Assembly: GCA_016713645.1 (NCBI GenBank) | Contig: JADJOU010000024.1 | Span: 1 to 46,739 of the forward strand | From: Bacteroidota bacterium | GTDB lineage: Bacteria > Bacteroidota > Bacteroidia > Chitinophagales > JADJOU01 | Length of the DNA: 46,739 nt | Direction of reading: 5' to 3' | Notes under the pieces: generated by a model | Databases searched by the model: none | What the model was told of the DNA's origin: nothing | The model's input: only the letters and a program-made list of their open reading frames with translations | Shown: piece after piece, positions 11,199 through 19,613 of the stretch | Layout of the letters: the number at the start of each line of letters is the position of its first letter | Position numbering within the stretch: the first letter of the stretch is position 1 | Position numbers and translations under genes: made by a program

Positions 11199-12658
11199 TT
11201 GGATTTCAAAAACCGAAAAGGATTGAAGACCTCGTATGAATTATTCACACTCATCAAGAGTTTGACTCCAGAAGAAAAGGGCTATTTTAAGAAAATGTCG
11301 AGCTTTGACGCGAGATCAGAAAAATATGGTTTAAAATACGTTTTGCTCTATGATGCCATCGATCAGGCAGAAAATGTGCAGACATTTTTATCCAAAGAAT
11401 TTGAACAAAATTTAATCCGCGAAAAAATTGTCAAGAATTACGCCGATGAAAAATCCCATCTGCAAGATTTAATTCTCAAAGCGCTTCGAACCTTTCACAG
11501 CAATAGACAGGTAGATATGAAGCTCAGCGATGCGCTCAAAGACATCTTTATTCTCAAAGAGCGAAAATTGCCCAACCTGCATTTAAAAGCCATCATCAAA
11601 GCCAAAGAAATCGCCACCAAATACGAGCGTTACTTGAGGTTGATAGAAGTGATTCACGAAGAGCTCTTTTACTATGTATCGAATTTGCCCGCTGAGAAGA
11701 TAGAAGAAAAATACAATAATCTGCAAGCGGATCTAAGAGCGACCATGGAAATACACCATCTATGTGTTAATTTGAAGAGCATCAAAACATTTCTATTTAA
11801 ACAAGTGATGTCTGGCAAAATCATTCACGACATCGACCAAATTACCGCTGAGGTAGAGGGCTTTCGAAAAAAGGTGGAAGCCAATCCCTATTCTCCTTTC
11901 ACCTCTCCTTCAATTTTTATTCTTGCAATTTTCTCATTAAATATTACCACAAACAATTTCCCCAGAGCATGGAATATAGCGAAAAGCTCATCCAACTCTA
12001 TCATGAATTTCCGGTCTTTAAGAAAGAACACGAACTCATTTTCCAAGCAAATATTTGCAATCATATACAAATGATGATTCAAGCAGAGAAATTTGAAGAG
12101 GCGAAAATGATGATGCAAAATTTCAAAGAAGATCATCAAGTGAATCCCAATGAAAAAACCAAGAGCAATTTTATCCACTCCAAACTCTTCATTTATATCA
12201 ATTCATGGAAACACTACGACCTACCAGAAATAGACAAAGAGTTTTGGCAATTGGTGAAAGATCGAGAAACGAGTTTTAATTTGCGCTATCTTATCAATAT
12301 GTATACGAATTTCTCCATTGCCTATTTCAACCAGGGCAATTATGCAAAAATGGATATATACAATGCATGCATTCTCACATCAACCGCGCAAGAAAAAAAT
12401 GCGGATTATTACAAAGCGCGCATCGTAGAACTCATCATTCATTTTGAAATGAGGAACTACGATATATTAGACGATCTCGTGCGCAATATTCGAAGAGAGA
12501 AAGATTATAGGAAATATTTAAAAATCGTCGATACCGGCTTCTTTAGTTTACTGAAATGGGCAGCCAAATCACCGCAAGATATCAAAAAACAAAAGGAGCT
12601 GTTTCGTGGAAAATTTTGCGGTGATGACCTCATTCAATTGTGGTTAGATAAGCCTTAA
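11199..12658 (+). CDS. Helical (TPR-like) protein of a Bacteroidota-specific family, one frameshift
   Basis: A protein of about 486 residues, almost entirely helical. The N-terminus (ELFTLIKSLTPEEKGYFKKM) matches a conserved but functionally unnamed Bacteroidota family that opens with LI-SLT-EEK-YFK, followed by tetratricopeptide-like helices. The frame breaks near 11915 in a T run. Reading across gives SPFTSPSIFYSCNFLIKYYH, then KQFPQSMEYSEKLIQLYHEF, and continues to 12658. The first in-frame start is TTG at 11199; the next Met is MSSFDARSEK, 32 codons later, and would lose the conserved N-terminus, so I keep 11199. It has no signal peptide and is probably cytoplasmic. Its stop overlaps the stop of the convergent gene on the other strand. 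Confidence 0.65.
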
Positions 12659-13038
12659 TAGGTCTCCACTGCCGGTGTGCTTGGACTGGTGATATTCGTG
12701 CTCGCACCGAATATATAATCCAGCGCAGGGTCGCCTATAAACGCAGGTACAGGAATATTTACCCGGCTGGTATCAAAACTCGTCTTGGAAAAAATATAAT
12801 ACCGCTTCTCAAAAAACAGATGATTGTCCAATAAACCCAGTTTGTATCGAATATTCTCTATGCTCGGGTCAACGGGCAAATCATCGATGATGAGATTATC
12901 TTTGCCGATTAGATAAGGCGTACTTGTATCGTCGTTTAAAATAGAGACGGTGCTTGAATCGAATGAAATCCAATAAGGATAGTCTGCCATAAGTGTTTGT
13001 AAAGCTTGATTTGTCATATTGTTTATATTGTTTGTCAT
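12655..13038 (-). CDS. Small hypothetical protein
   Basis: An uninterrupted frame of 127 residues (MTNNINNMTNQALQTLMADY ...), rich in Asn, Asp and Thr, with no signal peptide, membrane segment or motif that I recognise. MTNQALQ at 13017 is an alternative start. It converges on the upstream plus-strand gene (stop codons overlap) and is divergent from the SLATT-type gene. The intact reading frame in a window full of indels supports a real gene, but no function can be assigned. Confidence 0.5.
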   Translation of the reverse strand: MTNNINNMTNQALQTLMADYPYWISFDSSTVSILNDDTSTPYLIGKDNLIIDDLPVDPSIENIRYKLGLLDNHLFFEKRYYIFSKTSFDTSRVNIPVPAFIGDPALDYIFGASTNITSPSTPAVETY

Positions 13039-13324
13039 TCACTATGCAATTCGCATACCAAATAAAACACTTTAGCAATTTTACATATACCTAAAAAAGA
13101 GGCAAAATGTAAAAAAATGTAAAAAATCATCTCATTGATTTACAACAAATTAACCCCAAAAACAGTCCCAAAAGAGCCTAAAATTTTTGTCGCCCGAAAT
13201 CCTAATTTCTCGAAAATTTGGTACAAAAAAACATTTTACAAGGTTCATCTTTGCAAGCATAAGGTTTAGTCAGGTTAGCAATTCGGAATATACCATTATC
13301 TGCTAAAATGTATGGGAAATATAG

Positions 13325-13358
13325 CCCAAAGGCAAGGAGGACTTGCCTTTGGGATTTT
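13325..13358 (+). terminator. Orphan Rho-independent terminator ahead of the SLATT gene (leader or sRNA end)
   Basis: CCCAAAGGCAAG (13325-13336) pairs perfectly with CTTGCCTTTGGG (13342-13353) and is followed by ATTTTT. No gene on this strand ends nearby: the next coding sequence begins 35 bp downstream and the upstream gene is on the other strand. The terminator therefore ends either a short RNA started around 13255 or an attenuated leader of the 13393 gene. Confidence 0.75.
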
Positions 13359-13392
13359 TAAATCGATTGTTTTACGCATAATAGAGTATTAT

Positions 13393-13826
13393 ATGGAGAT
13401 CAAAGACTATATAGACCAACGCATCCATCAACAAATCAACTGGTTTGAGCGAGAGAGCAAGCGCAATCGGCATTGCTACCACACCACCAAAGTATTGCTC
13501 ACGGTGACAGCCGCCATCACCCCGGCCTTGGCATCCTTTATCAAAGACAGCACCACCGTGCAAATCATGGTCGGTATCGTCTCATCCCTCACCGCCATAC
13601 TCGCCAATATCAATGGGATATTCAATTTCAAGGATAAATACATCACTTTCGAGATGCAGCTGAATACATCAAGAGCGAAAAGCTCCTCTATGAAACCCTA
13701 TCGGGCAAATACAAAGACCATGAACATAGCGGCAATTTATTCGTAGATACGATAGAACAATATATCCTCAACCTCAATAGCAATTGGAAGAAAATGCTCA
13801 GCACCGATAAAGACACCAATCATTAA
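13393..13826 (+). CDS. DUF4231/SLATT-type two-TM protein (frameshifted)
   Basis: A protein of about 144 residues starting MEIKDYIDQRIHQQINWFER. It has an N-terminal amphipathic segment with a charged stretch (ESKRNRHCYHTT), two hydrophobic helices (VLLTVTAAITPALASFI and IMVGIVSSLTAILANINGIF), then a helical tail. The frame breaks near 13655, and the true tail reads DAAEYIKSEKLLYETLSGKY ... NLFVDTIEQYILNLNSNWKK to a stop at 13826. This layout matches DUF4231/SLATT proteins, which are two-TM putative pore-forming effectors often found in bacterial conflict systems. It follows an orphan terminator and is followed closely by a small lipoprotein. No sensor gene of a known SLATT system is adjacent, so a defence role is only inferred. 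Confidence 0.65.
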
Positions 13827-13860
13827 AACGACCAAACAATTCATACAAATCAAACCCATC

Positions 13861-14157
13861 ATGAAATACACCATCGCCCTCATCGCCCTGCTCAGCCTTT
13901 CGAGCTGCTACAATACCACCATCATCCCCAAAGGGGTATCGCTCTATAAGCATCCGCATTCCTTTGTCTCCAAATCCTATTTCTGGGGAGCCATTGAGGA
14001 CAAGCGCTTCATCAATAATGACTCTTGCGATTGCCAAGGCAATGGCATCGGCAAAATGCAAATACGCACGGGACCCGGCGGCATGTTCTTGCGGGTATTC
14101 ACCTTGGGCATGATTTCCCATCAAAAGTTCACCTTTGATTGCGCCACCGATCATTAA
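13861..14157 (+). CDS. Bor-like small lipoprotein
   Basis: A 98-residue protein with a lipoprotein signal (MKYTIALIALLSLSSCYN, lipobox LSSC). The mature part has the layout of the Bor/Iss family: an N-terminal beta segment (HSFVSKSYFWGAIEDKRF), a Cys pair (NDSCDCQGNGIGKMQIRT), then a hydrophobic segment (MFLRVFTLGMISHQKFTFDC) with a terminal Cys. Bor proteins are surface lipoproteins first described from phage lambda; the similarity here is in pattern only. It lies 34 bp after the SLATT gene and 42 bp before the FAD oxidase gene, consistent with one transcript. Confidence 0.55.
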   Translation: MKYTIALIALLSLSSCYNTTIIPKGVSLYKHPHSFVSKSYFWGAIEDKRFINNDSCDCQGNGIGKMQIRTGPGGMFLRVFTLGMISHQKFTFDCATDH

Positions 14158-14199
14158 ACTCCTCTCCTCTTTCATACAAAATCAGTTAAAAAATATTTT

Positions 14200-15777
14200 A
14201 TGCCAAAAGACAGCAATCATATCGATTTCGCAGCGGGAGCCAAATGGGTGAGCTTCCATCAAAATGTATCTTTTACGCCAGAGCGCTGGTACGACGTCAT
14301 CAATAGAAGATTGGATGCCGACCAGACCAAACCGACCGACAATATCGAGCGCAGAAAAGCGGCCATTTTGCGGATACAAAAAATACTCAAAGAGGCGGAG
14401 TTCAACAATAAAAAAGTGCGCGCCTATGGCGGAACATGGTCGCTGTCGGAGATTCAAAAGACGACCGACTACCTCATCAATACCAATCCACTCAATGCCA
14501 TCGACGTGGGATTAGAGGCGAAATACTTGGACAATGCCAGCATCGACGGCAAACAACTCGTATTCACGCAATGCGGTGCCTCTGTCAAAAAAGTAAATGA
14601 AGAACTCAAACAATCGAATCTCGCCCTGCCCACGACAGGCGCCAGTGACGGACAGTCCATCGTGGGGGCATTCTCCACAGGCACACACGGTTCGGCATTT
14701 ACCTTTGGCTCCATGTGCGATTATGTCATCGGATTGCACATCATCACCACCGAGACCGTGCACTATTGGGTCGAGGGCAATACGAAAATCGTGAGCGATT
14801 TATTTATACAGACCATGATACCCGGCGCGACGCGCATCAATAACGACAATGTGCTCAACAGCGCCATCGTCTCCTTCGGCAGCTTTGGGATTATCCACGC
14901 CGCCATGCTCCAAGCAGAGCCCCTCTATGAATTGGAATGCTATCAATGCTATCAAGATTGGAATGATGTAAAGGCCTGCATCGATGGACCGAATTTAGCG
15001 CCTCTATCCAATTTCAATATCCCCAATACAGGGCTGTATAATTTCTCGACCTTTATCAATCCCTATAAATTGGATTCAGCGGTCGTGACGGCCAAGAAAA
15101 AGGTGCCATTCACGGGTCATCACACCCAAAACAATAGTCCGCAGTTTGGACCGAGCAAAGATGTGCTCGACCTCATCGGCAAGATCAGCGACATAGCGCC
15201 TAAGAAGATCCCGAAAATTATGAAGGTCTTGGATGATTTGATCAAGAAGGAATATCCCGAATACAGCGCACAGACCGATATCCCGAGCAATATATTCAAT
15301 GGCGGAGTGGCAGCAGATCGCGGCAAGGGATTGAGTGTGGAATTGGGTGTCGATGCCAGTCAAGTCTCTACAGCCATGATATCCATTCAGCTCGCGGCGA
15401 ATATCATGCCCTTCCCGGGGGTGATTGCGCTGCGCTATGTGAAGAAGACCAAGGCGACCTTGGGTTTTGCCAAATACCCGATGACCTGCACCATCGAATT
15501 GCCGGGGGCGATGTCGAAGGAGACCGAGCGATTCTATGCGCAAGTCTATATGCTCTTGGATGCAGCTGGGGTGGAATATACCTTCCACTGGGGGCAATGC
15601 AATAACCTCACGGCGGCCAAAGTGCGCGCCAAATATGGGAATACAGCGGTCGACAATTGGCTCAAGGCGCGCTATACCCTCTTGCCCTTGCACAAGCAAC
15701 AACTCATGTTCTCCAATGATTTCATGAAGACCATCGGATTAGATGTCTTGAGCAGCACAGAGCCTTATATCGCATAA
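14200..15777 (+). CDS. FAD-linked oxidase of the VAO/PCMH (aldonolactone oxidase-like) family
   Basis: A 525-residue intact frame. The N-terminal half carries the FAD-binding PCMH fold: KKVRAYGGTWSLSEI near residues 68-82, and the pyrophosphate-binding region PTTGASDGQSIVGAFSTGTH near residues 145-165, followed by GSAFTFGSMCDYVIGLHII. The C-terminal half ends with a cap domain like that of L-gulono- and D-arabinono-lactone oxidases (YTFHWGQCNNLTAAKVRAKY). No signal peptide is present. Covalent flavin attachment would need a His in the N-terminal loop, and I see no HS/HG motif where it usually lies, so non-covalent FAD is more likely. Substrate unknown. Probably co-transcribed with the two genes upstream. 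Confidence 0.8.
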   Translation: MPKDSNHIDFAAGAKWVSFHQNVSFTPERWYDVINRRLDADQTKPTDNIERRKAAILRIQKILKEAEFNNKKVRAYGGTWSLSEIQKTTDYLINTNPLNAIDVGLEAKYLDNASIDGKQLVFTQCGASVKKVNEELKQSNLALPTTGASDGQSIVGAFSTGTHGSAFTFGSMCDYVIGLHIITTETVHYWVEGNTKIVSDLFIQTMIPGATRINNDNVLNSAIVSFGSFGIIHAAMLQAEPLYELECYQCYQDWNDVKACIDGPNLAPLSNFNIPNTGLYNFSTFINPYKLDSAVVTAKKKVPFTGHHTQNNSPQFGPSKDVLDLIGKISDIAPKKIPKIMKVLDDLIKKEYPEYSAQTDIPSNIFNGGVAADRGKGLSVELGVDASQVSTAMISIQLAANIMPFPGVIALRYVKKTKATLGFAKYPMTCTIELPGAMSKETERFYAQVYMLLDAAGVEYTFHWGQCNNLTAAKVRAKYGNTAVDNWLKARYTLLPLHKQQLMFSNDFMKTIGLDVLSSTEPYIA

Positions 15778-16113
15778 AATAAAACACAGAAAAAAAACAC
15801 ACAAATCATTATGAAACGAAAAACGAGGAATAATAAAAAGAAAAAGGATATGGTGGAGGTGAATGAGATACCGTAAATAAAAATGGGAAATGAGGTGGTG
15901 ATAGAGTGCATAGGGCAAGGCGTCGATGGATTTTAATAATTATGAGTATTTGTATATGATTAGAGGAGATTGTTTATATTTATATATAATTTGAAAATCA
16001 ACTTTATAGAATACTACTTTCGCTATATAAACAAGTTATGCCTAATGCTATGATGACCGTGCAACACGTTAATAACAAGACAAAAACAAAGTGAAATCTC
16101 AAAATTAAAGAAC
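15778..16113. other. AT-rich intergenic junction with a GTTATGC core
   Basis: An AT-rich stretch without a convincing gene. A 21-codon basic frame at 15811 (MKRKTRNNKKKKDMVEVNEI) may be spurious. GTTATGC at 16035-16041 is followed by GCAACACGTTAATAACAAG (16064-16082). This resembles the sequence that follows the attC-like site before the MACPF gene (GTTATGG ... GCAACAACACAATAACAGA, 17907-17940). I read it as the left boundary of a cassette-like insertion. Confidence 0.4.
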
Positions 16114-16522
16114 ATGTTAAATGAAAATGACATAGTAGAAAAACTCACAGAGCATCTAAGAAACATTGGTTTTCAAATTATCCAATCATTGGACACAAAG
16201 AGCAAGGGTGTAGACATTATTGCCGACAATGGAAAACACCGCTATTTCATAGAAGCTAAAGGAGAAACAAGTTCAAAAGAACATACAGCAAGATATGGGA
16301 AAGCATTTGACAGTAAACAAATTTTCAATCATATTGCCAAAGCAATTATTGCTTCAATGAAAATTATTTCATCAAAACCAGCAGGAAAGTAAAACAAAGG
16401 CAGCTATTGCACTACCTGTGACAACTGGCCATAAACAAGAATTAGAAACTGTTAGAATCTCAATGAAGCAACTTGGACTAAAGGTATTTTGGGTTGAACA
16501 AGACAAAGTAACTGAAGAATAA
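16114..16522 (+). CDS. PD-(D/E)XK nuclease-like protein (frameshifted)
   Basis: A protein of about 136 residues. The N-terminal helix LTEHLRNIGFQIIQSLDTKS precedes KGVDIIADNGKHRYFIEAKG, which supplies the D-x(n)-E-x-K triad of Mrr/restriction-endonuclease-like folds (Asp in GVDI, Glu and Lys in IEAKG). A later region, DSKQIFNHIAKAIIASM, resembles the conserved Q-containing helix of this fold. A slip near 16365 moves the true C-terminus to another frame: FHQNQQESKTKAAIALPVTT ... SMKQLGLKVFWVEQDKVTEE, ending at 16522. It lies 13 bp ahead of the TIR gene in the same orientation and probably in the same cassette, so it may be an extra component of that system or an independent nuclease. Confidence 0.65.
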
Positions 16523-16535
16523 AAACAAGAAGAAT

Positions 16536-17036
16536 ATGCCATATAGAAACAAAACATATGTAGCTTTTGACGCTGACAGCGATATAAGATACTATCGACT
16601 TATGACAGCTTGGAAACAAAGCGACCACACGGACTTTAATTTTTACAATGCACACGACTTGACAAATATTTGGCAACATAGTAGCGAAGATTCTATAAAA
16701 AGGAGTTTACGTGAAAGGTTAATTAATACCAAAATATTTGTATTGCTTGTTGGAGAAAAACTAAATTTTTATACCGCTTTGTAAATGGGAAATTGAGCAA
16801 GCTCAAAAATGGATTTACCAATTATAGTTGTAAACTTGAATGGTAAAAGAGGAATAGACTATGATAATTGTCCATTGATTTTAAAGAATTATTTAGCACT
16901 TCATGTAAGTTTCAATGCAAAAATTATTCAAAAATCCCTTCAAGATTGGGAACCTTTATACAGAAAATACAAAAGTGAAAATAACACAAGTGCATTTCAT
17001 TACAACGAAGACGTATATAAATCATTAGGACTATGA
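16536..17036 (+). CDS. TIR-domain protein, ThsB/MTH538-like (several frameshifts)
   Basis: A protein of about 166 residues made of a single TIR-like domain. The N-terminal strand is KTYVAFDADSDIRYYRLMTA, followed by TDFNFYNAHDLTNIWQHSSE, SIKRSLRERLINTKIFVLLV and GEKTKFLYRFVKWEIEQAQ. It continues MDLPIIVVNLNGKRGIDYDN and ends NEDVYKSLGL. KIFVLLVGEKT...KWEIE is the hallmark of DUF1863/MTH538-type TIR proteins, and the Glu in WEIE is the candidate NAD-cleaving residue. Three indels between 16757 and 16810 scatter this region over frames. The stop overlaps the start of the next gene (17033), a membrane-macro protein, which matches the type II Thoeris gene pair. Predicted role: synthesis of an ADP-ribose-derived signal after phage detection. 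Confidence 0.75.
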
Positions 17037-17772
17037 AGTGGCATGAATCGTTGAAATATAATTTGTGGTTGCTTTGGCAAGGTCTCAGTTTGTTAAAAGT
17101 ATCCAGAAGCATCTTTTCAGTTTTTGGCGTTCTATGGCTTATTGTAGAAGTATTAGCCTTCTTTAATAAGCAAGAATTCGCAGATGGACTCAAATCATTT
17201 TGGTGGTTATTTCTGTTGATTGGGATAATATTAATTATTTATCAAAATTGGCCGAAACATTTATATTCATTTAAGGTCAACAATAGAGATGTTTCAATAT
17301 CAATTCAAATTGGTGACATTTTTAAAAATAATGGCGCATTAATAGTTCCAGTTAACAATAGACTTGATGTTGATAAAAATGGAACAACAGCAAAATCAAG
17401 TAGTATTTTAAAGTTTTTTATTGCAAAAATTTACAAAAGTGTACATACACATTTGGCAACTGATATTGAACAAAAATTGCAAGATTCCAAAGACTGGTAT
17501 TCAAATTTTAAAATAAAGGAGGATCCACTGGAACAGGTAGAGGAAGAATTACATTAACTCGTGAAGAGGTTATTAAGGAAATTGTGCTTTCATTTTTAGC
17601 TTCATTAAGTTCAGAAAATTTTTGCGAACAATTGACAATTTGCATTCATCCATATGACTTAAAAAAGTATAATATGAACATATCTAACATTACGGACTTT
17701 GTTCGCCTACATTGTTTAAATGCTAACTTTAGTAATATAAATGACAAACTAGATGGACAAGCAATTGGATAG
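17033..17772 (+). CDS. Two-TM plus macro-domain effector, type II Thoeris ThsA-like (frameshifted)
   Basis: A protein of about 246 residues that overlaps the TIR gene by 4 bp. Two transmembrane helices come first (SIFSVFGVLWLIVEVLAFF and SFWWLFLLIGIILIIYQ). A macro domain follows: ISIQIGDIFKNNGALIVPVN gives the typical GDIF/ALIVPVN phosphate-ribose loop. After a slip at about 17518, GGSTGTGRGRITLTREEVIK supplies the second Gly-rich loop, then LSFLASLSSENFCEQLTICI and NISNITDFVRLHC. In type II Thoeris the macro domain binds the TIR-made ADP-ribose conjugate and the membrane part executes toxicity. The match here is in domain order and gene order. An attC-like element starts 9 bp after the stop. 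Confidence 0.75.
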
Positions 17773-17781
17773 CAGCACTAG

Positions 17782-17913
17782 GCATAACAGCACATTGGCA
17801 ATAGGCGGGGTTTCGTATCCGCTTGACAGTTTTGTGGTAGCCGAAAGTCCAGTTCTCCGAATTAACTTTTGTGCTGAAAAGCCCGCCCATCGCCAATCTG
17901 CAAAACGTTATGG
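17782..17913 (+). other. attC-like recombination site (132 bp imperfect palindrome)
   Basis: It begins with GCATAAC (17782-17788) and ends with GTTATGG (17907-17913), complementary outer boxes. Inside, GCACATTGGCAATAGGCGGG pairs imperfectly with CCCGCCCATCGCCAATCTGC, with unpaired bases as in attC sites. The length is in the range of known attC sites (VCR-like). It sits directly between the stop of the TM-macro gene and the start of the MACPF gene, in the orientation expected for cassettes. No integron integrase is in the window. Confidence 0.6.
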
Positions 17914-17985
17914 ACAGGCTTGCAACAACACAATAACAGACAACCATAAGGACAATAGAAATTACTAACAATAAAATAAATCAAA

Positions 17986-19314
17986 ATGTTATCAAAACTA
18001 AAACAATCGACTGCGATACTAGTAATTGTAGTTGCATCTTCATTAAGTTTGTTAGGACAGACAAACAGTAACTACTATCAGACCCTTTCTGACTATACGT
18101 TAGAAGTAATACCCACTAAGATAGGCGGTAATGTAGTCTTAGGTAGAGGCCTCGACTTATCTGACCCTTCAAATCCTCGCCTTTCGACTCTAAATGCTTT
18201 CAATATCAGTAGTGACAAAACTTCATTATCAAATAATCCTATTAATGAAAGTATAATAACTCAAGCATCTTCTTACTATGTGGAAAATCAGTCAGAATAT
18301 GAAAAGGCAAGGTCGCTTTACTTCAATTTCAAAATTGCATATGGCTTCTTTAATATGAATGCGGCTTTTAGCCAAGTTCAGAATGAAAGAAATACTCATC
18401 GTTCAATCCAATTCATAATGCAAAATACTGTGACAGCACCTAGTATAGATTTGCAGGAACTTAAATGGGTTAAAGAACCAAATTCGGAGAAAATAACTGA
18501 AGTGAATGATAGAAAGAGACAGTTCATAGAAGAATATGGAACACACTTTATACAGTCAATAAATTATGGTTTCAGAATTGCAATTGAAGGCAAAATTCAG
18601 ACATCTGATATTAACAGACAAATGAATTTTTCAGCGGCTTTCAAAGCGTGGAGTGCTAAAGGAAGTGCTGGTGGTTCATTTTCTGAAATTCTAAAATCTT
18701 CTGACGTTCAACTTACTTGTGTTATCACAGCAGGTTCGATAACCCCTTTGTCTTCAATGGTATTGAGGGGGTTTGATGATATTTCTTTATTCCTTACAGA
18801 TTTGAAGAATGGCACAATCAAGATTACAAACGCTCCAATTTCGTGTAATCTAAATCGTTTTACCTTACTTAGTTATCCTAATAGTAAGGAAATATTTAAA
18901 ATTTCAGAAGATGGAACAATTGCCTTAGCTCCTTATGGTGTTCCTAAAGGAACAATAATCTCTTGGTTTCCTGACCAAAGTTCAATAATCAAAGACCAAG
19001 TAACTGGACAAATAAAAATTATAGCTCCTAAAGGGTGGTTAATATGTGACGGCTCAAATCAGACACCAAATTTAACTGGACGATTTCCAAGAGGTGTAGT
19101 TAACAAAGACCAAGTTGGTGTTTTTGGTGGCCCCGACCCACTTAATCCAGTTCACAATCATGATTTGTCTTATTCATCTAACAGAAAAGGTAGTGACAAA
19201 AACTGGGGAGAAACTCCTTGGGCTGGGGGGCCAAATCCCATCTTTGATTTATCATCGAAGCCGGGTAGTTCATTACCTCCTTATTTTGATGTGATTTATT
19301 TAATTAAGCAATAA
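17986..19314 (+). CDS. MACPF/perforin-domain protein with phage tail-collar C-terminus
   Basis: A 442-residue intact frame with a signal peptide (TAILVIVVASSLSLLGQ, cleavage near residue 25). Residues 30-290 form a MACPF domain: SSYYVENQSEYEKARSLYFN, then the family signature RQFIEEYGTHFIQSINYGFR (Y-G-T-H), followed by transmembrane-hairpin-like Gly/Ser/Ala-rich sequence (AAFKAWSAKGSAGGSFSEIL). The C-terminal 125 residues match the tail-fibre collar fold of phages: VPKGTIISWFPD, APKGWLICDGSNQTPNLTGR, HNHD, and the terminal SSLPPYFDVIYLIKQ. It is probably secreted and pore-forming, with the collar-like part acting in trimerisation or target binding (inferred). Flanked by the attC-like site and a second CCATAAC box (19322-19328). 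Confidence 0.8.
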   Translation: MLSKLKQSTAILVIVVASSLSLLGQTNSNYYQTLSDYTLEVIPTKIGGNVVLGRGLDLSDPSNPRLSTLNAFNISSDKTSLSNNPINESIITQASSYYVENQSEYEKARSLYFNFKIAYGFFNMNAAFSQVQNERNTHRSIQFIMQNTVTAPSIDLQELKWVKEPNSEKITEVNDRKRQFIEEYGTHFIQSINYGFRIAIEGKIQTSDINRQMNFSAAFKAWSAKGSAGGSFSEILKSSDVQLTCVITAGSITPLSSMVLRGFDDISLFLTDLKNGTIKITNAPISCNLNRFTLLSYPNSKEIFKISEDGTIALAPYGVPKGTIISWFPDQSSIIKDQVTGQIKIIAPKGWLICDGSNQTPNLTGRFPRGVVNKDQVGVFGGPDPLNPVHNHDLSYSSNRKGSDKNWGETPWAGGPNPIFDLSSKPGSSLPPYFDVIYLIKQ

Positions 19315-19360
19315 AGCCAACCCATAACATTTATCAGAATAGCCGAAACGACCATAAAAG

Positions 19361-19400
19361 AAAACGCCCAATGAATCAATTCCTTCATTGGGCGTTTTAG
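19361..19400. terminator. Terminator after the MACPF gene
   Basis: AAAACGCCCAATGAA (19361-19375) pairs with TTCATTGGGCGTTTT (19384-19398) around an 8-nt loop. A and T runs on either side make it usable in both directions. Its stem resembles the terminator at 5932, which suggests host rather than cassette origin. Confidence 0.85.
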
Positions 19401-19499
19401 GAATTCTTTGTATAAATAGAATTTAGTGTCTGAAAATGGACAAAAAAATCACCCCTCTATTTGTTAAATTATTATAATATTTGTAGGGAGGTAAAGGGG

Positions 19500-19568
19500 A
19501 TGAATAAAAGTTTAAAGCTCAAAGACCAAACAGACGAAATTATACATAAAGTGATGCGGTCATTTTGA
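19500..19568 (+). other. Short open frame ahead of hsdM, possibly a gene remnant
   Basis: 22 residues, MNKSLKLKDQTDEIIHKVMR then SF, preceded by GGAGGTAAAGGGG, which contains a Shine-Dalgarno-like GGAGG. It could be a leader peptide or the surviving start of a lost gene. The region 19401-19613 holds nothing else that I can support. Confidence 0.25.
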
Positions 19569-19613
19569 CAACAACTAAGCAAACAGATATAATATAAATA
19601 TTGATACGATAAA

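Noticed and set aside
13255..13358. SRP RNA (ffs)
   Set aside because: CAGG and GGAA occur, but the conserved domain IV hairpin with its GGAA-type tetraloop and AGCA side is not present.
19401..19613. Insertion sequence end ahead of hsdM
   Set aside because: TGTCTGAAAATGGACAAAA looked like a terminal repeat, but no matching inverted end, target duplication or transposase frame is present.
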